A stretch of DNA of 64,000 bases from Stromatinia cepivora (Eukaryota > Ascomycota > Leotiomycetes > Helotiales > Sclerotiniaceae): the NCBI GenBank assembly GCA_014898415.1, contig RCTD01000008.1, positions 620,001 through 684,000 on the forward strand. Direction: 5' to 3'. Positions within the stretch are counted from its first letter, which is position 1; every line of letters starts with the position of its first letter. Of this stretch, positions 34,963 through 47,600 are shown piece by piece. A model generated the notes under the pieces. It searched no databases, was not told where the DNA came from, and was given only the letters and a program-made list of their open reading frames with translations. Both the position numbers and the translations under genes were made by a program.

Positions 34963-35574
34963 ATGGTATTATTTCAGCTTTTTTCTTTTAATCAAAATAT
35001 TCTTTTAGATTATATAATGATTCTAGATCAACTCATATACGTTTACAACAATCCGAATAAAGTTCAAGAAGTTGAAGATAAGTTATTCATTTTCAAACAA
35101 GGAATCGATTCTTTATATGCCTATATTACAAAATTCGAAAGAACCTTTTACAAAATCAAAGATCAGAATTGGTCCGATTCGAATAAGATTTCAATTTTTC
35201 GTAATGGATTCAATGCTACTTTTAGAAATCGTTTTTCTCAATAGCTTTTTCTTTTCTGTTTCTATTCTGACTTTGTTTAGGTTATATAACAATTAGCTGT
35301 TTGTATAGCAAATGGATTCCCTGTATTATTCTATTTTAGTGAGTCTAAAGCCCTATATATATTGCAGAATCTATTTCACTTTTGGAATCACGATTCAATG
35401 GATATTAGTAATCTTAATGTTATTGGTGCTTTTAATCCTTTTGATATTCAATCGGATAAATTCGATTATATTTTGATTCTATTCTGCGTACAAATGCCCA
35501 AGTTTTCCCCTTCTGAAAAAACTTTTTTGTATAAGCAAAATAAATATATACAATGTAAAAGTATTTCCTATTGA
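34963..35574 (+). pseudogene. Gag-like ORF of the short LTR element
   Basis: Open pieces in the plus strand carry a retrotransposon gag capsid-like sequence: LDQLIYVYNNPNKVQEVEDK, FKQGIDSLYAYITKFERTFY and NKISIFRNGFNATFRNR. This pattern (x-D-P-N-x-V...L...G-x-x-S-L-x-x-Y-I-x-x-F-E-R) occurs in Ty3/gypsy-type fungal gag proteins. The continuation at 35362-35574 includes SDKFDYILILF. Upstream, the stretch from about 34820 (LPSIRVKL) is the likely N-terminal part with stops. No zinc knuckle survives. Presence of gag but no pol makes this family gag-only. Confidence 0.7.
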
Positions 35575-35877
35575 ATGTAAGTTTGTCTATTAGATCTGTA
35601 TTAAGAAGTTCGAGATCGATAAAAATCTGTTTCGGTTATTATATTGATTACTGAGTTCGAAAGTAATGATAATAAGGATCTAGAAAAGATAATCAATAAT
35701 TGATATTTTGAAGATCGCTTAAAGAAGGTATATGGTACAATGAATGTATATTCGTTGACTGTGATGTATGTTTTGTATCAAACATTTTTAAAAGAAGAAA
35801 ACGATTAATGATTATTTTGTATTTAAGTTATTCATTTTAAGTAAATTCGAGGCGAATTCTTCAGAAGGGGGGGATAG

Positions 35878-36027
35878 TATTACAAGATATATATGATCGC
35901 ATCCGATCGGGTTAATACGGTATTAAGCTTCGAATTGATCATATATATAGCTTCGTAGCACTCTCTTTTTAGCTCTGTAACTTTTAATTCTAAGGTTGAT
36001 CTCTAAACGCTCGTTGGGTTCGTCACA
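35878..36027 (+). repeat. 3' LTR (150 bp) of short LTR element copy 2
   Basis: Ends in GTTCGTCACA at 36027, followed by target duplication ATAAT. Its inner edge has TG changed to TA. Confidence 0.9.
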
Positions 36028-39000
36028 ATAATGTTATTGAAGTAGAATTGAAATATAATAATATAGTTTATAATTTATAATATTATAGATCAGAATAAAG
36101 AACAATCTGTATAATATCGATACAGAATTATAACAGAAGTGAAGAGCAAGTTTGTATAGTTATAAGAAAATATATTATAATATAATTTTACAAATTTTCT
36201 TATTGTTTTATTTTTATATTTCTTTATTATTCCAAATTTATTTGCTGTATATTTTTTAAGATTGTTTTAAAAACTTGAAAATTATTTTCGATATCTATTA
36301 AATAGTAAAAAATCTTTACAATATCGGAATCAAACAATCCTTCGAAGTTTGATTAAAACAATTATGAATGATGATTCAAATAAACAAAGATACAATTGAA
36401 AGAGAAAGAATGGTTTTATATAATTGATCAAATATTAGATGAATATATATAGATTATAGGGCCCAATATAGTATTTGCCTATAAGATCAATAATCATATA
36501 TATTATAATATCGAATTGAAATCGGAATATTTAAAGGATAAAGCGAATATATTATTATATATTTGTATAATATTCAATGATAATAATGAAGCCTTTATCA
36601 ACGAATATTCAATAGTATATATATTTTGGAAATACTTTAAATCGAAATATATCAGAATCAATATAATTATAATCAATATATATATAACAATGATCCAGAA
36701 TTTCAAATTTCAATCTGATATTTAACCCGATATAATTATTATCGAAATTTGGGATAAATTGAAAGAATATAAAAGGAAATTAAGGATTATAGATAAAAAT
36801 TATCGATCAATATATCAAAATATTGTCTTATTCTTGATTTTAATATATAATCTTTCAATTGATTATCAAGGAATAATGGATATATTGGATATCCAAATCA
36901 GCCTTAATATCAATGATAAAATCAAACATTTATAGGCTAAGGAACTTTATTTTAAAGATGGATCAAAACGAATGCAAATTGCGAAAGGATCTAAGTATGC
37001 TTTTTGATATCAAGAATCAGATTTCGAGACCCCAAATAATATTTGTGATTTATATCAAAAAAAAAATCATTATATATAAGATTATTTATATTTAATATAA
37101 ATCAATAAATTTCTTTATAGTTATCTTTGTTATCAAAAGAAAAGGGGATTATCGAATCCGAAGAAGGTTTATTTCAACAAAAAAAATCAAATACATTTTG
37201 TTAATAATATCTTTGAATTAGATTCCGATATTAAGGATATAATAAAGGAAGATTGCAATTTGATAAAGGAGATTATTAATAAGGTTTCTTTTAGCAAATG
37301 ATATATTGATATAAGCGTTTCTTTATATATATTTGATTAATTTTCATTATTCAAATCAATAGATTCTATTACCAAATGAAGGATAAAGATTAATAAGGGA
37401 ATGATATATTATCGTTATTGAGGTTTGGTGGATATAGTATATAAAAATGATTCTAAGATACTATTTTCAAATATATTATATATATCAGGGTTAGGAGTAA
37501 ATTTGCTATCAGGAAAAAGGATCTGCGAAATAGGGCTGTAAAGGGAATTCAATTTTCATTATATATATTTCAAGAAGAATAATAAGAAAGTTATTTATAT
37601 TAGAATATAAAACGGAATATATATGGTTTTATATATAATCAAAGGATACAAGAATATAGTTTTCTATTCGAGTGTATATGAAAATAATCAGGAAAAAGGC
37701 TTTTCTTTAGAGATAATCGATGGCATTAAAGGTACCGATAATAAATTAATATTCAAGAAGAAAGAGAGATATTTATTATAATATTAAAGATTCAATCATT
37801 TAGGTCCAGATAAGATCAAGAATCTATATAAGATATTTAATATAATCAAATCAATAAAGATCCCAATTGAATTAGATATTTGTAAAGTATATATACTTAT
37901 CAAGATGATCAATCATATTCCGAAGTAATTGAATTTGTACAAATCAAAGAAACTCGAATTTATATATTTTGATATTACAGAATCATTTCCAAAATCGATT
38001 CAAGGGAATTATTATTTCATATTGATCATTAATAATTATATAAGAATAAATTGGATTATATTATTTAAACAAAAAAACGATACAATTCAAACATTGAAAA
38101 TTTAGAAAAAGGAGATGGAATTGGCTATTGGAGAAAAGATCATTACAATCAGAATTGACAATATACTGGAACTCCTATAAGTTATTTGTAAATAATCATT
38201 AGGTATACAATCCGAAATTATAATAATTACTTTCTTATATCAAAATAGATCTGTAAAACAGAATATAAGGATTATAGAGATAGATATAAAAATAATATTA
38301 AAAGAAATTGGATTATTATTAAAGTTTTGAAATAAAATTATAAAATATGATATTTATATTAGGAATTGTATTAATATTGATCCTGATATAAATGGAATAG
38401 ATCGATTCCTTATAGAAGCTTTTATAAATATAATACTAGATATAGAAATATATAAAATTTGGGGGAGCAAATGTTATATTTATATTAATCCCAAGATTAT
38501 TCCAAAAGGACAAAGATATAATAAATTGCAGGATACTTCGAGAATTAGTATATTCCTAGGATATTCAAAAATTATAAACAAATATATCAAAATGTATTCT
38601 TTAAAGCTAAACTATATATTTCGATTAAACAAAGTAATTATAAATAAATCTTATCGAAAAAAAGATTTGGATTTTAAATTAAAAAATTATGAATCAGATT
38701 TACAAAGAATTAAGAATATAAAACTAAATTGAAGATTTTATAGTAAATCAATAATAAACAAAGTATCTTCTTTATCCTTAATATCAAATACGATATTTAT
38801 ATTATCTTTATTTTAAATATTCTCTTCAATAGATATTATACTGAATTCAATGATTATACCAAATACCCCAATTATCGAATTGAAATCAGATAAATTAGAT
38901 ATATCAATACTAATATATAATAAAGATAAATATAACAATATCTAGAAAACAAATCAAAAATCTTCTTTCAAGGATATTTTAGATACCAAATCCATTATTT

Positions 39001-39173
39001 CAGAAGTTCCTGTCGGGACAACTGTACACGGGGAAGTGAGGTTCATCAATGAACGTATAGAACTCTTTTGTTAATACATTTTGATTTTGCCTAAAGAGCT
39101 AGAATCTATGGAGGGTAAAGATCTATATAATGGTGTATACTAAGGCATTAATACGAGTACTAGTGCTTATGTG

Positions 39174-39365
39174 ATCCTTATTATCCTTATTATCCTTATT
39201 ATCCTTATTATCCTTATTATCCTTATTATCCTTATTATCCTTATTATCCTTATTATCCTTATTATCCTTATTATCCTTATTATCCTTATTATCCTTATTA
39301 TCCTTATTATCCTTATTATCCTTATTATCCTTATTATCCTTATTATCCTTATTATCCTTATTATC
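39174..39365. repeat. Perfect 9-bp tandem repeat, about 21 copies
   Basis: Unit CTTATTATC repeated without error for about 190 bp. On plus it reads as poly(Ile-Leu-Ile), on minus as poly(Lys-Asp-Asn); both open frames are products of the repeat and not genes. It sits at the junction between a plus-oriented copia remnant and a minus-oriented copia remnant. Its perfection, in a region otherwise full of mutations, implies recent expansion. Confidence 0.97.
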
Positions 39366-39389
39366 TTTACTATATATATGATTCATATT

Positions 39390-40816
39390 CTAATATTGAC
39401 AACTTCTTTTAAAGTTGAAGTATCATATACTCCAGGAATATATATGTCTGGCAAATGAGTACTCTTTTTAATCCTAACTTTTGTTTTGTTCTTTTGTTTG
39501 AATCAATCTATATATGAAATGATCATATATCCGATGATTGAATATATATCCGTAATGACTTTTGTTTTGCATTTATTCTTCGATTTCTGTATTTATATTA
39601 TTTTCTTTTCATCATATTCTAGTCTTTTTATCTATTCTATAATCTTAATCTTGATTGTATTATTCTTTACAAGATCTTTGAGAATCTGATATAGTTTTAC
39701 TTTCGTTATTACATCAACAAAATTAGATTCTTTATCAATCTATTTGATTTCCATTATCTCCCTTCGTTTATACGATTGTTACAAAGTTATTAGATCAATT
39801 ATCAGTTTTTTCTTTTATGTTGAATTTAATTTTGTAAGGCAATTGTAAAGCGATTTCGAATTTGTGTATATGATTAATGGTACTTTTTGCTTTGGTAATA
39901 TGTTTCCGATAGTACTCTTGAATGCTATATTAATATCGAATCCCAAAGTTATACTGTAAAGTTCCGATGCTAATATATTCCTAATAATTCTTTTGTATTT
40001 GACGGATAATCAATGAATTAGATTCGCTTTGTTGTTTTTATCCATTAATACAATGATGTATCCGATTTGCAAGGACAGATCTCGATTGTTGGTGAATGAT
40101 GTATTTATAAATACTATTAGTTTTAACGAATCGAAATCGAATAATACAAATTTCAGTCTTTTAGTTGAATTGTTCATTTGTTATTGAATTGTTTTATTCA
40201 TCAATTTTGCATTTTCCTTTTTGGGATTGATAATCTGGATAGCAAAAGAAAAAGCGAATAATACTTCTGATTGATATATTATCGAAATATAAGCTTTTTT
40301 TGTATATTAAATGATATATTGATTCTTTGGGATTATACTTTTTCGAATTTTACTCTTTGTATTATGAATATCGATTGATTGTGTTTTGATAAGTTGTAGA
40401 TTCGTATATTGATTTTTCTGATTGATATAAATGGAGTTATTGTTTATTTAGATAATGATAGTTCTGTTGAATTTGAGGGGGTTCTTGAGTGATAAGGTTT
40501 CTTGATCTTTTGTAAGAAACTTTGTATTTTCGAGTTCTTTTTGTTCTTTATTTGTGAATGTTTTATTGATTATAATGATTGTATTATTTGTTTGAAATCC
40601 TATTAATCCGAATACTTCGTTTTCCTGTTTAGTATATATTAGGCAGGGATCGTAGATTGATTGGGTCATTTGGAGTATAATGAAATAATGATTGTGGTAA
40701 ATACTGAATCAATGATTTTCAGTTTTTGGTATATTATATAATGGTTTGATCATTTGTAATAGTATTCCCTTTATGAGTTCTATTTCTTTAGATAGTAGGA
40801 TATAAAACAATTGTAT
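39390..40816 (-). mobile_element. Ty1/copia element, 3' half (reverse transcriptase, RNase H)
   Basis: The minus strand holds the end of a copia polyprotein. 40448-40669 reads QSIYDPCLIYTKQ...GLIGFQTNNTIII...FLTKDQETLSLKNPLKFN, the C-terminal RT part. RNase H pieces at about 39600-40200 include INTSFTNNRDLSLQIGYIIVL, VKYKRIIRNILASELYS and TNSKSLYNCLTKL. Its upstream coding part lies at 61657-62529, 20.8 kb away, because a gypsy element is inserted. The target duplication GTAT ends at 40816. Left edge approximate; no LTR found between the RNase H end and the tandem repeat. Confidence 0.8.
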
Positions 40817-41107
40817 TGTGAAAGAGGTAGGTCGAGATACGTGCGTCCCGATAGCACGCTATAAGGGGAAATAGGAATTGGAATTGATCAGATTATATTG
40901 TAAAGGCTTTAAATAATAAAACTAATAGATTTAAATAATGATTTAGATTATATACAAATGGGGTACAAAAAGATTAGTAGAAAACGATTGATTTTTTTCA
41001 AGGAAAAGGGAATAGAGTCCTTTTTTATATCTAATTATGAAGAATCATATAATTATATGATTACGAATTAGCTATATATTAGGCTTTAATATCCCAACTT
41101 TTTTATA
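40817..41107 (-). repeat. 3' LTR (291 bp) of the gypsy element
   Basis: Same length as 61366-61656 and alignable end to end with mainly transitions. Starts TGTGAAAGAGG on plus; inner end decayed to TATA. Confidence 0.9.
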
Positions 41108-42810
41108 TCCTTCTCTTTCCCGAAATATATATTCTATCTGGCTTTAGGATAATTACAAAAAATAAAAACCAAAAAGATCAAAAAACAATTAGGTTAAAAA
41201 AAGCTAATTAGAGTATTAGCAAATTAGAGTAATAAATAATTTTTAAGATTGTTTTAAAAAAACAGTATATTTTAGGTTCTTATTGGTCCAAATCTGTTTT
41301 TATTGTCTTTTTATCAAATTCAATAGGAGTTTCAAATTCCTGAGAAATATTCTCATTGTTCTTTCCATTTCTGGTCTTTCTTGGATGTTTAACTATATGC
41401 TTTGTAATGGATTTCGTATTTGTAATCGAACTTTTTGATAATTCCTAAATGCAATTTGAATAACGAATAGGGATTTTTAGTATTATAAACTCCTATTTAA
41501 TATTAAAAAGATAATCCTTTTTTTTATTATTAAATCTTATAGAAGACTTTTTTGCTGAAAAACGATTCATTTATTCTTTATTTGGTTTACAATCTGTATC
41601 AAGGACTAAAACAGTATCTTATATTCCAGAAGGTTTAGTTGGGGACAGACTAAATAGTATTGCAGATTAATTCTAAATCGATTCTCGTTTTGTAACTTTT
41701 TTTCCTTTCCTAGTAAGTTTCTTTGATATAAATTGAGGTTTCCTAATAGGAGATTTTCTATCAATTAGATTTATAATCTTTTAATTACTAATGTTTTCTT
41801 TATCAAGGAATTTATCATTTTCGAGGTTCTTATTATAAAAAACTTCTTGCCTTTATAAAAATGTATTATAATCTGCAAATAATAATCAATCTCTTTATTG
41901 CTTTTTCTCGTTTTGGAATATTTCAAATTGGATGGCCAGATCCGTTATTACAAGATTATATTATCGTTTATATCAGAGCTCGAATTCATTATTGTTGATT
42001 TTAAGTAATCTATTTGCTATTCCCTTTATAATATTAGAATCCCAAAATAAGTATTTTAAAAGGATTATAAAAAGATAATTTTATAAAACAAAATTGATAT
42101 TAAAAAAAAAGAATCGAGGGATATAAAAATTTTCTTTATTAAGTTTGTTTAACTTAAAAAGGAACAATTTGATTTTGAAAAGATCTTTGAAGGTTTTTGT
42201 AGGAGTTATTATCCTTTATATTCTTTTCATTTGAAGTTATAATTAAATAAAAGATCGATATCAAAGTTGATCTATAGGATTCAGGAGAACCGGTATATCT
42301 CAAAATAATATTTGGTCGAATTACAATTGCTCGGGATTCAAATCTAACTAGAATCCTTCAACAAAATTGATTCTTTTGTTTAGTCTTTTGGAAAGTTTCT
42401 TTCTTTGTTGCTTAATCAAAATTATATTATAATTGATAAATGAAAGAATACTTTTTTAAAAATTCCTGAATTAAATTGTTGTTATTATCTAGTTTATAAA
42501 GAGTAAGGATTTGATATTCTTTATAGGAGTTTTTAATCGATTCCTTTGATTTAGAAAGGTTAATTATAATAATCATTCTTTTTAAAGTTTCTTTTTGTTT
42601 GTTTTTAGAAGTTAAATAGAAAAGGTTAAAGAAAGAATAATAAAGGTTAAATTTCTTATTATAATTAAGAAAATATAATATAGGTAAAGATACTAATACA
42701 AAACAGAACTCTTTATTCTTTCGAGTATAGATAATAATATACCACAAAGTAGAATCACATCTTAAAAGAAATTGAATGATTGAAAAGTAATAATTCGGGA
42801 GTAGGCTTTT
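41108..42810 (-). other. 3' internal part of the gypsy element, left of the copia insertion
   Basis: Continues the gypsy sequence interrupted at 51048. A minus-strand open piece (42427-42810) and others follow but show no domain I recognise. Contains the polypurine tract at its left edge. Confidence 0.6.
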
Positions 42811-43119
42811 TGTCACGGAAAGCCCCGCAATCCTCTGTATCTTATAAAGGATCAAAGCGTATACTTTCCAATCGGAATGAAGGATCTACTAGCCCTTATC
42901 AATCCATCAATTGATAAGGTGATCCTGATATACTAATAAACAAAGATCTAATTTAATTAAAATGTATATTGGTTAAATAATCATTTATTTGTTCTATATA
43001 TATAGCTTTTGATTTATATAATTAAGGGTAAGTCATTCAATTCTTTTATTTTATTAATTATGTATATCATTTATTTAACGATCTCTAAAGGTACTGTATA
43101 GTTATATTGTCCTGTGGTA
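42811..43119 (+). repeat. 5' LTR (309 bp) of the copia element
   Basis: Starts TGTCACGGAAAG. Matches 50739-51047 and 62530-62838 over the full length, with transitions predominating. Confidence 0.93.
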
Positions 43120-43130
43120 GTTATGAGCCC
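43120..43130 (+). promoter_or_regulatory. Primer-binding site, half-tRNA(iMet) type
   Basis: GTTATGAGCCC directly abuts the LTR and is complementary to the anticodon stem-loop (GGGCUCAUAAC) of initiator Met tRNA, the internal-tRNA priming known for Drosophila copia and yeast Ty5. The copy at 62839 has the same site with transitions (ATTATAAGCTC). Confidence 0.75.
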
Positions 43131-44636
43131 AATAGTTTTTAAAATTTATATAATTTTTTATCCAATGATTACTAAATATTCAAGGGATCATTTTTAAAAT
43201 ATCATTTCTATTTCATTTATAATTCAATATTTATATTAATTTAATTATCTTTATTCAATATAGCAAAAAATCAAAACAATCTTCTTCTTATAATCCATAC
43301 TCAATGATCGGAGTGATATCTACACTTGAAAAATAAATATCAAGTTCAAAGAATCTGGGATTCAGTTAATCCAAAGAACGACCCATTTGTTTCTATATCA
43401 ACGATATCTATTCCAAACTCCGATTTGACAAGTGAACCTATCCGTACTCAAATCGATTGGCTCTCAATCAAACCATCTATTTTACCTTTCATTATTGATC
43501 TCCAATCCAAATACAATCAAAAAAAACAAATTCAATACTAAAAGGAATTCTCGGAATATCTTATAACAATTCAATTCAGGGAAGATATTAATGGAGATAC
43601 AAAGATGAAAGATTCTGATAATAATATGTTGGGATTTATTTCTAATAGATTCATTACTTTATTCCTAATTACTTTCCAAGAAATCTCTTTTGAACTTGCC
43701 TTTCTCCAATTGGAGTATCGATATTAACAATAAAAATATATACAGAATCACAAAGCTTTCAAGAATGTTTACGAGTGGATTGAATCGTTAATTGATTAAA
43801 TATATTTTATAGAATTATTCATTCTCAATCAGGGTATTATAACTCTTCCATTCAAAACAATTATCAATATATTCAAAAAGAAACTCGCACCTACAATAAC
43901 TATTATCAAACTCGCAGTACTACAAGAATATCGGTCTGTTCTAACGCAAGCTTCACTCGGCAGAATCGATTCTATCAAATGGTACAGGGATTGGATTATA
44001 GTCTATATCAAAGTTCTTGTATACGAAATCATTAAGGTACAGAATAAAATCATTATCAACATTTTTCTACAAATTGTTAATATCAGGATGCTCCCAATTT
44101 AGGTAAATATTATAATTATATAAATCAAGATGAATAATCAATTCGGATTATTCAATCTTTCATTCAAACAATTCGGAAACGTTTTTGGAAAATTAATCTT
44201 TCAGAATTCTATTTCCCTAAAAACTAAAAAAGGAATATATTCTATACTTATCTTTTCTCAAAATGATAAAAGATTTAAAAAGAATAAAAAGAATATCAAC
44301 TCTGAAAATAATCAGGGGATCAAAAAGATCTAGGAATATCCTTGCAGAACCGAATCTGAATGAAACAATAAAATTGATCATAACCACACTACATATAATT
44401 GCAAAGCCATAGAGTTAGTGTTTATCGGAAGGATCAATCCACTATTCAAAAAGATATTTAGCGAAAATAAACTATAAGTAATTAGGGATCAAACAAGATT
44501 ATATTTATAAAAGCAATTTCATTCTGATTAGATCAAAAGGAAATGAATAAAAGATTCTATTGATCCTTCAGGACCTTCAATCAACGCTATTATCTTGAAT
44601 ATTCGATATAATTAATTAAGGGTATATTCTACAGCA

Positions 44637-47600
44637 GTGAGAATACATTATCTGTCCAATAATACCTTACTCGATAATTGTAGTATTATATATATTGTAA
44701 ATAATATATCTTTATTAGATGATCATCGATATCGATCATCTAATCCCAATGATCTTATAAAAGCAGGCACTTCCAGTTTCCAAATCCTAGGATATAGAGT
44801 TCGTATTATTAAAGGGATCATCAAAAAAGAAGATTACCCTAATAATAATCTGGTCTTAAATGATATAGCATTTATTTCTGATTTTTATATCAATATTATT
44901 TCGGAGATTTGATTGAAGAAAGCTGATTTATAGTTTTCAGAATATAATTATATTTTTTGTAAAGGAGATCATACAAATAATATAATAATTACTTAATATA
45001 TTTATATTGAAAATCTTATATTTTTAGAATATAAATCATTTTCTATTTATTCGAATATTTTTTTATTTATTTTTATAAGCAATTCTTTTATAATGTATTC
45101 AATAATAAATAGAAAAATAAACAAAGTATTTCATTATTTTCATAATCTATTTTTTTAAGAGAAAATACAAATGAAATATAGTATAAACGTTTTAAATATC
45201 TGAAAAAGGAAGCTTTTGAATATTTAATATTTACAATATAAAATATCAAAATAAAAGGTATCATTTGTTTTAATTATGTTGATTATATTCATACTTATAC
45301 AAAGCAAATCATTTTTCGCACTTCAAATGATCATTAGTCATTTCGGTTCTTCTACAAAATTCAATGGGATCTTTTTGATTTCGATAAAGAATATAATAAT
45401 ATATTATGGTTTTTATTGATCAAAGAAATATATTATAATAAGATCTTTTTATATTCAATCTATTACAAAATATATAACGAAGTATTTATAATTATTCAAA
45501 GTTTTATAATCTGAATTCATTGTAAATATAATCTAATGATTATAATGATCAAATAGAATAATGATATATCTGTTATTGAAATTATAAAAGAAATGTTATT
45601 TGAGAAATGGATCAAATAAGAAAGTATCGAATTCAAGTTATCTCTATTTTATATATATAAATTTAATAAAGGATTAGAATATGTAGGATAAGAAATAATT
45701 ATAAAATAAATAAAAATATAGATCATAATAGATTTATTAGATAAATTGTAAATAGAAATAATACAAACTATTATTTATTTATATAATATAAATTCTTTAA
45801 AGATCAAATCCTTCAAATCGTTTAATAAAATATTCGATATATAATTCTATAATTATCTTTGCAAAAATAATCTTTTATTTGCAAAAAAAATATCTAATGA
45901 TTTCCATTCCAATTGGAATAGAATTTATAAATATAAATATCGAATTTATTTTTTGAATAAAAACAAAAAAACTAGAATTAATAGGAAATAGTACAAAACC
46001 AATTTTCAAGTATATATTGAATATTTAATAAACTATATTCCAAATATATTGATCTATTATATATGGATACCCAAATTTGATAAAATTATTATTATTCAAA
46101 ATATAATATTCAATAAGGAATTCATTTATTATATGGATTTCATTAATTGAATAATCGATATTTATATTATAGAAAAGTTTAAATAGTTTGTTAGAACCCT
46201 TGATCTATAAGATTATATCGAATTGGATAGAATGATTATTCAAAACGAAGATAATTATAAGGACTTCATTTATCTATTTATTTTTATGGATCGAAAAACC
46301 CTTAATTCATTTATCAAATGTATTTCAGATTTATTATTTATAAATGAATTGATCTCAAAGGTAAATATAGATCTGGGGGGTAATAATAAGAATAAAAAAA
46401 TCGATTTAGGATTATCCAATCCATTTAATTCTTCAAATAATAAGGATAAAGTATATAATAAAGATATATAAATACTAATCAATCCTTTTATTAAAGAAAC
46501 TGGAAAAGCTGATTCTTTCATTGAAAAATAATTATATTTTATAAATAAAAATGTTAATATTGTTTAAGAAAATATTTATAACAATAATATAAATTCCGAC
46601 CTTATCGAATATATTGATATAAAGAATATAGAATATAAGCCTATTGGTTGTACTATTGAAGTTCTTTGCGGTATATATGAAAATGATTTAAAGATTATTT
46701 CAATCGATTAATCTTAATATTTTAAAAGGAAATATATATATTAGAATAATTAATCAGAATATTCTGTAAAGGAAATCTAATCATTATAAAGATTGTTGCG
46801 CCCTATATATTTATTTGATCGATTTATAAAGGATTTATGGATTCATAATTTCGAATAGATATCTAAGAAAACTTATATTATAAGGATTGAAATACCCAGG
46901 GCTTAAATCAATCCATTTGAATTTCAATTATACGATTATTATTCAGAGTTATCTCTCTTTCGGGAATCACCTGATTTTTGTATCCTAAAGCAATCAATAT
47001 ATATACAAAGGCAATTGTATATACAATAATATCATCAAAGAAGCAATTCCAACGCTGAATTTTATATAGGAATTGTTATATCTCAAAAAACAGATTCAAT
47101 AGAATTATTTCGTTTAAACAACTTTTATTTAATATTCTAATCTAATCAATAAGGAATAGATAATATAAAGAAATATTCTCAATTTATAATAATTCACAAT
47201 ATAATTATTATTGGAATTGAAGCAAAACCATTATTATTTTTCATTTGATTTATAATTAATAGATTATAAATAATACTATTTCTTCGAATTTATATATTTG
47301 TAATTCCAAAATTACTTTGTTTTTATTATCAATTAGAAGATTATCAAATAGAATATTAATTTAAACAGGATTACGATTTTAAGATTAATAATCTTAAGGT
47401 TAGGAAAACCTGGTATGAAATCGATTCTGGATTGGAATCTTCAAAACCGATCCCCCTTTAATAAATATTTATATATAAATGTAATAATCAAAATTTAATC
47501 ATTTATTATTGTTTATATTTAATAATATAAAGAGATCTTCAGATTAAAAATATTATTGAGATTATTTATATTATTATATTAATAGACTGATTATTCCGAA

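Larger units (their letters stand above)
34349..36027 (+). mobile_element. Short non-autonomous LTR retrotransposon (TRIM/LARD-like), copy 2
   Basis: 1,679 bp, two 150-bp LTRs (34349-34498, 35878-36027), flanked by the 5-bp duplication ATAAT (34344-34348, 36028-36032). A polypurine tract with GAAGGGGGGGA lies just before the right LTR (35864-35874). The interior encodes only a gag-like protein, best preserved at 34963-35244. It is inserted in the LTR of a copia remnant. Same family as 3712-5386; this copy keeps longer open frames. Confidence 0.92.
34073..39000 (+). mobile_element. Ty1/copia remnant, 5' half (LTR, gag, protease, integrase)
   Basis: Begins with TGTTGGAAATGAGG, typical of a copia LTR start. 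The LTR is interrupted at 34348 by the short LTR element and resumes at 36033, probably ending near 36135 (TAACA). Broken plus-strand frames follow. Near 37440-37520 the pre-integrase region reads ILYISGLGVNLLSGKRICE. At 38450-38690 the C-terminal integrase region reads IWGSKCYIYINPKIIPKGQ and ISIFLGY. Nearly every stretch carries stops, in line with RIP. The recognisable element stops abruptly near 39000, before any reverse transcriptase. End coordinate approximate. Confidence 0.75.

Noticed and set aside
39123..39458. Poly(Lys-Asp-Asn) and poly(Ile-Leu-Ile) proteins over the tandem repeat
   Set aside because: Open only because a 9-bp repeat has no stop in those frames; no start context or flanking coding sequence.
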